This document shows positions 1 through 7,017 of a stretch of DNA of 41,925 nt, in pieces. Position numbers and translations under genes: made by a program. Source of the stretch: Cohnella lupini (GTDB lineage Bacteria; Bacillota; Bacilli; Paenibacillales; Paenibacillaceae); contig NZ_QRDY01000031.1 in the NCBI RefSeq assembly GCF_003386205.1, positions 1-41,925 of the forward strand, given 5' to 3'. The number at the start of each line of letters is the position of its first letter. The stretch's first letter is position 1. The notes beneath the pieces are model-generated. The model ran no database searches, was not told where the DNA came from, and saw nothing but the letters and a program-made list of their open reading frames with translations.

Positions 1-120
1 GAAGAAGAACATCGGAAAGCCGGATGAGGGAAAACTTCACGTCCGGTTTGATGCAGGGGGAGCTGGAAAAGTAAAAGGAGGGCATACGCCCTCCAATGAA
101 ATTTCAGTTCTCTACTCTAC
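1..120 (+). mobile_element. Group II intron, 3' end (domains V and VI), cut by window edge
   Basis: Bases 18-49 fold as a group II intron domain V. The catalytic AGC triad (18-20) starts a stem AGCCGGA that pairs with TCCGGTT (42-48), a short apical stem is closed by a GAAAA-type loop (30-34), and there is a bulge near 39-41. The G-rich linker GCAGGGGGAGC follows, then a domain VI-like hairpin (GGAGGGC 77-83 with GCCCTCC 88-94) and a pyrimidine-rich end around 110-120. This order is typical of the stretch after the intron-encoded reverse transcriptase. The reverse transcriptase and the 5' part would lie to the left of the window. The exact 3' splice boundary cannot be fixed without the 5' end and exon-binding sites. 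Confidence 0.7.
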
Positions 121-584
121 TCAGACTTACATGACGCTTACCGTCCCAAAGCCGGCGAGACCATGTAACTGCTGTGATCAGAAGTTAATACTCCCTCTGT
201 TATTAAGGTAGGAAGTAAGATGGGGTGTAAGTCATCCCTATCAAATACGATTCTTTTCAATGTATTTTTGAAGCTCGTTCAATAATAAAGCTGGATAAAG
301 ATGTTTTTTATTCCTATTGGTCTCCGTTTGACCTATTCCTTTCATAAGTTCGGTCTATAGTGATATTCTTCATCCTACTTTGATAGCAAAAGCGCTTGAT
401 AACTCCAATAGAGATGATTACCATTCTACTTTTGATCAAGTCATACAGCGAAGCATGCTTTAATCTCGAAGAGATGAACGACGAAGTCGTTTTTACTTGT
501 ATCGCTGTTCCTGCTCGACAAAAACTGCAGCAGCTAACCAAACGATTACAGACGAATAATATCCAATTAACGCTCCGAAAACAA
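121..584. other. Intergenic stretch without a supported gene
   Basis: Open frames exist on both strands (for example from a TTG at 396, or an ATG at 414, to 668 on the plus strand), but none has a convincing ribosome binding site and I recognise no family. The plus-strand frame also runs straight into the DnaA-box cluster, which argues that at least its end is not selected as protein. I see no RNA gene here. Confidence 0.4.
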
Positions 585-853
585 TGTGGACAAACTTATC
601 CACACCCCCTGTGCACAATGTGGACAAGGTCAAAAAACGCTGGTAGATCAGCGATTGAAAGCCCCTGAAAAAAGAACTAGTTTTTCATGGAGGAGGTGTG
701 GACAGTGTGGACTGTGTGGACAAAATGGTGGAAAACTATGCCTGATCGCAAAAATCGACAAAAAAAAGCCTGCGTACCAAGGGATTAGGGACTTTCTTAA
801 CGATGTCCGAATTCCCGTTTCTGTACGCAAGCTGTGGATAAAGATGTGAATAA
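585..853. promoter_or_regulatory. Cluster of DnaA-box-like 9-mers
   Basis: Nine 9-mers close to the DnaA box TTATNCACA or its complement occur in 269 bp: TGTGGACAA (585-593), TTATCCACA (596-604, perfect), TGTGCACAA (610-618), TGTGGACAA (619-627), three directly abutting copies TGTGGACAG, TGTGGACTG, TGTGGACAA (697-723), TGTGGATAA (833-841, perfect) and TGTGAATAA (845-853, perfect). No dnaA or dnaN gene is nearby, so this is unlikely to be the main origin. Dispersed clusters that bind DnaA are known in Bacillus subtilis (DBC) and E. coli (datA), where they affect initiation control. That role here is inference. Confidence 0.6.
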
Positions 854-878
854 CCGAATTTCCAGTAATTCCGTGTAC

Positions 879-2795
879 CTACTCGTCCATTAAAGCTTCC
901 CAAGCCTGAAAGGCTTCGTCCAACTCGTTCCGTTTCTTCTCCGTTAGCTCTTGCTTCTCCCGAAGCTTCATGTAATCCGTCGCCATTTCCGGAGAAGCCA
1001 TTTCGATTTCGAGTTTTGCGATCTCTTCCTCCAGCCGCGCAATGTCGGCTTCCGCTTGTTCGCGTTTACGGGTACGCGCGCGATCCTCGCGCTTAGCCTG
1101 CTTATCCGCCTCGTAATTGCTAATCGCGGAAGGAGCATTCTGTGCGGATGCTTGGCTGCGGGTAGCCTCCCACTCTTTCATTTCTTGTTTTTTGGCAACC
1201 ATCTCGTCATAATTGCCCAGGAAATTTTCCGTGCCGTCCGGCGCCAATTCGACAATCCTGTCGGCGATCCGGTTCAGGAAATAGCGGTCATGGGAAACGA
1301 AGATCAACGTTCCGTCATATTCGTCCAGAGCAGCCTCAAGCACCTCGCGGCTCATAAGATCCAGATGGTTGGTCGGCTCGTCGAGCAGAAGAACGTTAGC
1401 TTTGCGCAGCATCAGCTTGGATAGAGCGACGCGCGCTTTCTCCCCGCCGCTTAGGGCGCTGACCTTCTTGCGAACGTCGTCGCCGCTGAACAGGAAGTTG
1501 CCGAGCACGGTGCGGATTTCCGCTTCGGGATGCATGGCATAGGCGCTCCATACTTCTTCCAGAACCGTATTGGCCGGATTAAGCTCGCGCTGCTCTTGGT
1601 CGTAATAACCGAGCGACACGCCTGCACCCCATTCGATTACGCCCGTGCGAAGCGGTAATTTGTCGATTAAAGCTCGGAGCAATGTCGTCTTGCCTACTCC
1701 GTTTGGCCCGAGAAGAGCAAGTCTTTCTCCTCTTTTTACCTCGATCGTAACGTTCTTAAACAGCGGAGCCATCTCTTCCTTGGGAGCTGCGGAACAATTA
1801 ATGGCCCTAAGTACTTCTTTGCCGCTTCGGCGCTCCGTCGAGAACGAGAAGCTTGCTTGACGCAACGAGCCGGGCTTCTCCAAGCGTTCGATCCGTTCCA
1901 ATGCATTGCGCCTGCTCTGGGCTCGGCGAGTGGTGGATGCGCGCACGATGTTGCGTTGCACGAAATCCTCCATTCGGGATATTTCTTTGCGCTGCTGTTC
2001 GTAGAGCTTGAGCTGTTGGGCGAAAGCCGCTGCTTTGAGATCCATGAAGCGGCTATAATTGCCCGTGTAGCGAACGGCCGCATTCCGCTCTATCTCGACG
2101 ACGGCGGTGACGGTAGCGTCTAGGAAGTACCGGTCATGCGAAACGATGACCATCGCGCCGGCGTAAGATCGCAAATATTGCTCCAGCCAGGTAAGCGTAT
2201 CGATGTCCAGATGGTTGGTAGGCTCATCGAGCAGCAAGAGCTCTGGCTGAACAAGCAACAGTCTGGCGAGCGCTAGCCGAGTTCGTTGCCCGCCGCTTAG
2301 GGAGGAAACCTCGGTGTCGGGAGCGAAGCTGCCGAAGCCCATGCCGTGCAGAATGCTCCGGATGCGATTGTTCATCTCGTAACCGCCGCTTTCGCGGAAC
2401 TTCTCGCTCAGATCGGCATATTGCGCCAGCAAAGTCTCGTATCTTTCCGAGTTTGCCAACTCGAGCGGATCGGCGATCCGAGCCTCCATACCTTGCAGAA
2501 TACGTTCTTGCTCCAGTAGAAGACCGAACGCGGAAGTCATTTCTTCCATAATCGTTCGATGCCCTTGCAGTCCGCCGTTTTGTGCCAAGTAGCCGATCTT
2601 AAGCTCTCTTGGCTTAGAGACCGAGCCTGTATCGGCGGTTAATTCTCCCGCAAGAATGCGAAGGAACGTGGATTTGCCCGCTCCGTTAACCCCGACCAGT
2701 CCGATGCGGTCGCGCTCGTTGATCTGCAGCGAAACCCCGTCCAGGACGGGAGTGACGCCATAATGTTTAGTAATGCTGGATGCTTGTAAAAGCAA
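879..2795 (-). CDS. ydiF: ABC-F family ATP-binding protein (YdiF-like)
   Basis: Soluble protein with two ABC ATPase domains and no membrane segments, as in ABC-F proteins, which act on the ribosome rather than in transport. Each half has a Walker A (GVNGAGKST; GPNGVGKTT), an LSGGQ-type signature (SSLSGGQRTRLALA; SALSGGEKARVALS) and a Walker B with the ABC-F hallmark LLLDEPTNHLD. A charged linker joins the halves and the C-terminal about 90 residues are a Lys/Glu-rich coiled coil. I chose the TTG start at 2795: GGAGG lies 8 nt upstream, the protein then begins MLLQASSITKHYG, and its 638 residues fit YdiF. The open frame extends to 2972 but would overlap the divergent gene. Family position and neighbours both match B. 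subtilis ydiF. Whether it also gives antibiotic resistance cannot be told. Confidence 0.93.
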   Translation of the reverse strand: MLLQASSITKHYGVTPVLDGVSLQINERDRIGLVGVNGAGKSTFLRILAGELTADTGSVSKPRELKIGYLAQNGGLQGHRTIMEEMTSAFGLLLEQERILQGMEARIADPLELANSERYETLLAQYADLSEKFRESGGYEMNNRIRSILHGMGFGSFAPDTEVSSLSGGQRTRLALARLLLVQPELLLLDEPTNHLDIDTLTWLEQYLRSYAGAMVIVSHDRYFLDATVTAVVEIERNAAVRYTGNYSRFMDLKAAAFAQQLKLYEQQRKEISRMEDFVQRNIVRASTTRRAQSRRNALERIERLEKPGSLRQASFSFSTERRSGKEVLRAINCSAAPKEEMAPLFKNVTIEVKRGERLALLGPNGVGKTTLLRALIDKLPLRTGVIEWGAGVSLGYYDQEQRELNPANTVLEEVWSAYAMHPEAEIRTVLGNFLFSGDDVRKKVSALSGGEKARVALSKLMLRKANVLLLDEPTNHLDLMSREVLEAALDEYDGTLIFVSHDRYFLNRIADRIVELAPDGTENFLGNYDEMVAKKQEMKEWEATRSQASAQNAPSAISNYEADKQAKREDRARTRKREQAEADIARLEEEIAKLEIEMASPEMATDYMKLREKQELTEKKRNELDEAFQAWEALMDE

Positions 2796-2878
2796 GAGGA
2801 ATCCCTCCGAAAAGTTCATATCGACCCTACGCTCCAAGTGTACCGTAAATACGCTCGAAAAGTCCAAACCGTTATGTT

Positions 2879-2908
2879 TTGGCGAATAAAGCCATAAAAT
2901 GATAAAAT
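2879..2908 (+). promoter_or_regulatory. Possible sigma-A promoter for the fthC-moaC operon
   Basis: TTGGCG (2879-2884) and TAAAAT (2903-2908) are separated by 18 bp, in the short divergent gap after the ydiF-like gene. If this is the promoter, the in-frame ATG at 2907 lies inside the -10 box, which favours the ATG at 2958 as the start of the next gene. Neither box is perfect. Confidence 0.35.
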
Positions 2909-2957
2909 GAAAACAGAATATCACTTTCATGGGATACCGAAGGCAGGCTCGTGGATA

Positions 2958-3599
2958 ATGGTCGAGATACATGGGAAATCGGACAAATCAAAGTGGCGCA
3001 AACGACTGGTGGCAATCAGAGACGGCATGACGCCGGCAGAGAGAGAAAATCGCTCCGTGCAACTGTGCCTCTTGGTGGAGAATGAAGTACTTAGCCCGAT
3101 TAGAAGTCGATTGGATCGACCGATGAATCTTTGCGCATATGCGCCTTTCCGCTCGGAAGCCTCTCCAATTCCTCTAATGGAGAGATGCTGGGAAAAGGGA
3201 GATCGGATTTACGCCCCGCGAATCATTCCCGGCGGAGAAGGAATGGAGCTGCGCAAGGTCGAAGACATGTCTGATTGGATTCCCGGCAAATGGGGAGTTC
3301 CGGAGCCCGATCCGACGCGAACCGATTTAATGGATGTTTCGTTAACTTTAGATGTAGTATTGGTTCCGGGAATCGCGTATAACACGAATGGCGCGAGATT
3401 AGGATACGGCGGCGGGTATTATGATCGTCTTTATGCAGGAGTCGGACGGACGAGCGACGCAACCGCGACGTTATGGATCGGGTTCGCTTTCTCGGATCAG
3501 GTCATAACGGAGCCGTTGCCGCTTGAACGGCACGATCTTCGGCTGAACGGCGTGGCGACCGAAGAACGCTTCATTTGGTTTGACGAGGGGGAAGCATGA
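2958..3599 (+). CDS. 5-formyltetrahydrofolate cyclo-ligase
   Basis: ATP-dependent conversion of 5-formyl-THF to 5,10-methenyl-THF, a cytosolic salvage step in one-carbon metabolism. The N-terminus carries the family's basic segment (KWRKRLVAIRDGMTPAERENRS). The C-terminal part has VLVPGIAYNTNGARLGYGGGYYDRL, which includes the conserved GxRLGxGGGYYDR nucleotide/substrate motif. I prefer the ATG at 2958 (213 residues): AAGGCAGG lies 10 nt upstream, and the ATG at 2907 has no ribosome binding site and falls in a likely -10 box. The stop overlaps the start of moaC (ATGA), so the two are translationally coupled. This gene is the first of the folate-Mo cofactor-Tat run. Confidence 0.9.
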   Translation: MVEIHGKSDKSKWRKRLVAIRDGMTPAERENRSVQLCLLVENEVLSPIRSRLDRPMNLCAYAPFRSEASPIPLMERCWEKGDRIYAPRIIPGGEGMELRKVEDMSDWIPGKWGVPEPDPTRTDLMDVSLTLDVVLVPGIAYNTNGARLGYGGGYYDRLYAGVGRTSDATATLWIGFAFSDQVITEPLPLERHDLRLNGVATEERFIWFDEGEA

Positions 3600-4090
3600 T
3601 GGACGGAACGACGGATAGACTGACTCATTTTAACGATCAAGGCAGGGCGCGGATGGTCGATGTTTCGGACAAAGCGGTTACGGCGAGAGTAGCCGTTGCC
3701 GAAGGCCAAGTTACGATGGCGCCGGAGACGCTGCGGAGAATTCTGGAGCGCTCGATAGCGAAGGGCGACGTGCTTGCCGTCGCGCAGATCGCGGGCATTC
3801 AAGCGGCCAAGAAAACGTCCGATTGGATTCCGATGTGCCACCCGCTTCCGTTAACCGGGGTGAACATTCATTTCGCGGATAACGGGCAGGACATGCTTAC
3901 GATTACCGCCGAGGTAAAGACAACGGGTAAAACGGGAGTCGAAATGGAAGCTTTGACCGCTGTTTCCGCTGCCGCGCTTACCGTTTACGATATGTGCAAA
4001 GCCTTGCAGAAAGATATGGTTATCGGCCCTATCAAGCTGTTGACCAAGACGGGCGGCAAAAGCGGCGACTATGCCCTGATAACGGAATAA
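3596..4090 (+). CDS. moaC: Cyclic pyranopterin monophosphate synthase MoaC
   Basis: Second step of molybdenum cofactor synthesis: together with MoaA (not in this window) it turns GTP into cyclic pyranopterin monophosphate. The 164-residue length is normal. Seen in order: MVDVSDKAVTARVA near the N-terminus, GIQAAKKTSDWIPMCHPLPL (the MCHPL active-site motif, about residues 68-87), GVEMEALTAVSAAALTVYDM, and the C-terminal LLTKTGGKSGDY. The last two carry conserved Glu, Asp and Lys residues. GAGGGGGAAG precedes the start, and the ATG overlaps the cyclo-ligase stop. Confidence 0.97.
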   Translation: MMDGTTDRLTHFNDQGRARMVDVSDKAVTARVAVAEGQVTMAPETLRRILERSIAKGDVLAVAQIAGIQAAKKTSDWIPMCHPLPLTGVNIHFADNGQDMLTITAEVKTTGKTGVEMEALTAVSAAALTVYDMCKALQKDMVIGPIKLLTKTGGKSGDYALITE

Positions 4091-4140
4091 TTTATTGGAA
4101 CGACGATCAGGCTCGTATATTGGGAGCGGAGGGATGAAAG

Positions 4141-4635
4141 ATGCGATGGAAAGTCGCCTTGTTGACGGCTAGCGATAAAGGCTCTCGCGGGGAACGGGAA
4201 GATACGAGCGCGCAGGTCATAAGAGAATTAATAGAAGAGGAATTGATGGGAGATATCGTCGATTACCGTATCGTTCCGGACGATCAAGACGAAATACGCG
4301 CCGCCCTTATCGAAATGGTCGATTATTTTCAAGCCGATCTCGTCCTGACTACGGGAGGTATAGGTCTCGCTTATCGCGATGTTACGCCTGAAGCGACGCT
4401 GATGATCGCGGAACGGATCGTGCCGGGGATTCCCGAGGCGATGCGGGCGGCCGTTACGCAACGTTCGCGTCAAGGCATGTTATATAGAGGGATTTGCGCG
4501 ATAAGGGGCCGCACGCTGATCCTGAATTTACCGGGAGATCCCAAAGGAGTCCACGAACATCTAATGGCCGTTATGGACGTGCTTCCTGAGGCGTTGGATC
4601 AAGTGAAGGGGTTGCGAGGGGAGCTGGGCGGATGA
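4141..4635 (+). CDS. Molybdopterin adenylyltransferase-type protein (MogA/MoaB)
   Basis: Single MoCF_biosynth domain of 164 residues. Family function is adenylylation of molybdopterin before molybdate insertion. The molybdopterin-binding motif TTGGIGLAYRDVTPEAT sits near residues 66-82 (the usual form is TTGGTGxxxRDxTPEA), and the C-terminal segment NLPGDPKGVHEHL is also typical. GGAGCGGAGGG lies just upstream of the ATG at 4141. The gene sits 50 bp after moaC and its stop overlaps the next start (ATGA). Sequence alone does not decide between the names mogA and moaB. Confidence 0.9.
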   Translation: MRWKVALLTASDKGSRGEREDTSAQVIRELIEEELMGDIVDYRIVPDDQDEIRAALIEMVDYFQADLVLTTGGIGLAYRDVTPEATLMIAERIVPGIPEAMRAAVTQRSRQGMLYRGICAIRGRTLILNLPGDPKGVHEHLMAVMDVLPEALDQVKGLRGELGG

Positions 4636-5681
4636 CGGCTTCCGATAATCCGAAAGGGGAGAAGACTACCGTAATCAGTTCTTCTTCCTTAAGGGAAGTG
4701 AAGGTTGAGGATGCCATTGGCATGGTGTTAGCCCATGATCTAACGCAAATCCTTCCCGGCGAATTCAAAGGCAGACTATTTTCCAAAGGCCATGTCGTCG
4801 TTAGCGACGACATTCCGAAGCTGAAGGATATCGGCAAAGAGAACCTCTACGTAATCGAGCTCGCGGATACGGATCTTCACGAGGACGACGCGGCTCATCG
4901 AATGGCCGTCGCTTTAAGCGGATTAAATACGACGTTCGGCGCCCCTCATGAAGGCAAAGTATCGGTGAAGTCGGGAATTACCGGTCTAGCATGCATCGAG
5001 CGCGAGGTGGTGGACGAGATCAATAGCTTGGGCGAGATCGCGCTGGCCACGATTATCAATAATCGGGTCATCCATCCGGGAGAAACTCTGGCTGCGACCC
5101 GGGCGATTCCGCTTATCGTTCCGGAGCTTAAAGTTCAAGCGGTCGAGCGCATTGCGATGGATTACCGGGATAAGCACGGCAGAGCTCCGATCAGCGTTCG
5201 TCCTTTCCGTAAGTTGAGGGCGGGGCTGCTGACCACGGGCAACGAAGTATTCACGGGAAGAATCCAAGATAAGTTCGGTCCGGCCGTGAGAGCCAAGCTG
5301 GAGGCGCTAGGTTCCGAGGTCGCCGAGCAACGGTTCGTGCCGGACGAACGCCATACAATTGTCAAGGAAATTCACTATTTCCTGCAACAAGGGTATGATA
5401 TGATACTCGTGACGGGCGGAATGTCGGTTGATCCGGACGACCGTACTCCCGGAGCCATCGCGGAAGCCGGAACGGACGTCGTAAGCTACGGAACGCCGAT
5501 GTTGCCGGGCTCGATGCTACTGTTCGGATATTTGCGTGGCGTGCCGATTTTCGGCTTGCCGGGATGCGTCATGCATGACCCTTATACTTCATTTGACGTT
5601 TTATTGCCTAGAATACTGGCTGGAGATACGGTCGTGACAGACGATATCGTCGCAATGGGTTACGGCGGATTACATCGTTGA
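4632..5681 (+). CDS. MoeA-like molybdopterin-binding protein
   Basis: The 349-residue protein has a MoeA-like N-terminal half (EDAIGMVLAHDLTQILPGEFKG; FSKGHVV) and a MoCF_biosynth domain from about residue 195, with TTGNEVFTG and VTGGMSVDPDDRTPG. In MoeA this fold catalyses molybdate insertion into adenylylated molybdopterin. It is shorter than usual MoeA (about 400 residues) and appears to lack the C-terminal beta-barrel domain IV, because it ends soon after FGLPGCVMHDPYTSFDVLLPRILAG. It may be a true MoeA substitute or a related pterin-binding protein. Translation is coupled to the preceding gene by ATGA. Confidence 0.8.
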   Translation: MTASDNPKGEKTTVISSSSLREVKVEDAIGMVLAHDLTQILPGEFKGRLFSKGHVVVSDDIPKLKDIGKENLYVIELADTDLHEDDAAHRMAVALSGLNTTFGAPHEGKVSVKSGITGLACIEREVVDEINSLGEIALATIINNRVIHPGETLAATRAIPLIVPELKVQAVERIAMDYRDKHGRAPISVRPFRKLRAGLLTTGNEVFTGRIQDKFGPAVRAKLEALGSEVAEQRFVPDERHTIVKEIHYFLQQGYDMILVTGGMSVDPDDRTPGAIAEAGTDVVSYGTPMLPGSMLLFGYLRGVPIFGLPGCVMHDPYTSFDVLLPRILAGDTVVTDDIVAMGYGGLHR

Positions 5682-5734
5682 TAAGAGAAACCATCGGGTT
5701 GATTGCAGCCCGCAGAAGAACGGAGGTTTTATAA

Positions 5735-5974
5735 ATGTCCGGAATAGGTGCTTCGGGTATTATTTTGCTCGTGCTCATCGCTTTATTGCTGTTCGGGCCT
5801 AACAAACTCCCCGAATTGGGAAGAGCGTTCGGCCGCACGCTTCGGGAATTCAAGAAGGGCGCCAACGATCTGATGGACGATTCCAAAGACAAGGATCGCC
5901 AGGCGAACAGAGTAGACGTCTCCGCGGAGGAGACGCAACAACTGCCAAAAGTTGAACGGCGACTTCCTGAATAA
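5735..5974 (+). CDS. tatA: Sec-independent translocase protein TatA
   Basis: Pore-forming component of the twin-arginine translocase, which exports folded proteins, including many cofactor enzymes. At 79 residues it has one N-terminal membrane segment (about residues 7-21, IILLVLIALLLFG), the hinge motif FGPNKLPELGRAFG, an amphipathic helix (TLREFKKGANDLM) and a charged tail. CGGAGG lies upstream of the ATG. The order tatA then tatC without tatB is the usual Gram-positive minimal system. Confidence 0.95.
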   Translation: MSGIGASGIILLVLIALLLFGPNKLPELGRAFGRTLREFKKGANDLMDDSKDKDRQANRVDVSAEETQQLPKVERRLPE

Positions 5975-6003
5975 CGGATCGGCAATCGGCAAGGAACACA
6001 CTA

Positions 6004-6052
6004 AGGGGCTGTCCCTCTGCGCAGATGAATTATTTGCGAAAGGGACAGCCCT
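6004..6052 (+). repeat. Inverted repeat between tatA and tatC
   Basis: AGGGGCTGTCCCT (6004-6016) pairs with AGGGACAGCCCT (6041-6052), with one bulged base and a 24-nt loop. No T-run follows, so it is not a standard terminator. It could stabilise or attenuate the tatA-tatC message, or belong to a dispersed palindromic repeat. The core GGGGCTGTCCC recurs near 40305. Confidence 0.6.
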
Positions 6053-6073
6053 ATTGTTGCATGGAGGCGAACT

Positions 6074-6853
6074 GTGATGAAGGAAAAACCAACCCCCTTG
6101 CGGGATGAGGATTGGATGCCGTTAACGGAGCATTTGGGAGAGCTTCGCAAACGGATAATCTATTGTTTGATCGTATTCGTCCTCGGACTAGTGGGAGGGC
6201 TATTCGGAGCGCAGCCCGTTTTCGACTATTTGGTGGATGCCGCTCCCGTGGACAATCTGGATCTTCACGCCTTCTCGCCGTGGGATGCAATCGGTCTCTA
6301 CATGAAGTTCGCGATTCTCATTTCTTTCATCGTAGCGATTCCGTTCGCGATGTTTCAATTATGGGCTTTCGTAAGACCGGGCTTAGGGAAGAAAGAACAG
6401 AGGGCGACGCTGCAATTCGTTCCTTGGGCGTTGATCATGTTCTTAATCGGACTCGCGTTCTCTTACTTCGTCGTGTTTCCGATGGCGTTTCTATTTACCG
6501 AGAAGATTACGTTTAACCTGGGACTGGAGCAAACCTATGGAGTGACCCAGTACTTCTCGTTCTTGTTTAATATTTTGCTTCCCATTTCATTGCTGTTCGA
6601 GCTCCCGCTCGTTATTTTATTCCTGAGCCGCATCGGAATCTTAAATCCGCAGATGTTGCGGAAAATGCGGAAAGTCGCTTGGTTCATCCTCATTCTCATC
6701 GGAGTCATGGTTACCCCTCCGGATTTCATTTCGGATATATTGGTTGCCGTACCGCTCGTCTTGTTATATGAGGTCAGCGTTCTGTTGTCCCGGATGGCTT
6801 ATGGCAAACGGATGAAGGCGCGTGAGGAAAAAGACTTGGATGAAACGGACTAA
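6074..6853 (+). CDS. tatC: Sec-independent translocase protein TatC
   Basis: Twin-arginine signal receptor of the Tat translocase, an integral membrane protein with six predicted segments in 259 residues. The conserved N-terminal LTEHLGELRKR (binding site for the twin-arginine signal) is present near residues 17-27, and the expected phenylalanine- and proline-rich loops follow (AFVRPGLGKKEQR). GGAGG at 6063-6067 serves either the GTG at 6074 (6 nt) or the ATG at 6077 (9 nt), so the true start may be one codon later. It probably exports the molybdoenzymes that need the cofactor made by the upstream genes; that link is inference from gene order. Confidence 0.95.
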   Translation: MMKEKPTPLRDEDWMPLTEHLGELRKRIIYCLIVFVLGLVGGLFGAQPVFDYLVDAAPVDNLDLHAFSPWDAIGLYMKFAILISFIVAIPFAMFQLWAFVRPGLGKKEQRATLQFVPWALIMFLIGLAFSYFVVFPMAFLFTEKITFNLGLEQTYGVTQYFSFLFNILLPISLLFELPLVILFLSRIGILNPQMLRKMRKVAWFILILIGVMVTPPDFISDILVAVPLVLLYEVSVLLSRMAYGKRMKAREEKDLDETD

Positions 6854-7017
6854 CCGACCCATAGGCAAACAACCGATACGGGACTAAAGCACGAGAGCTT
6901 TACTCCTCAAAAAGAAGCAAAAAGCACCAAATTTCGATATTCCATTCGGGAAAATTATGATACACTTGTTTCAAGAAAGGGCTTACATCGGTTGTTATAT
7001 TCGGGAGGGACTTGGGG

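Noticed and set aside
396..668. Plus-strand open frame near the intron end, with an opposite frame at 314-541
   Set aside because: Starts lack ribosome binding sites, the C-terminus is made of DnaA-box sequence, and no family is recognised.
585..853. Chromosomal origin (oriC)
   Set aside because: Boxes are present but dnaA, dnaN and a clear AT-rich unwinding region are not; the neighbourhood is ydiF-groEL.
2796..2972. N-terminal extension of the ABC-F protein to 2972
   Set aside because: The extension is not family-like, overlaps the divergent gene, and a TTG with a good ribosome binding site fits the family start.
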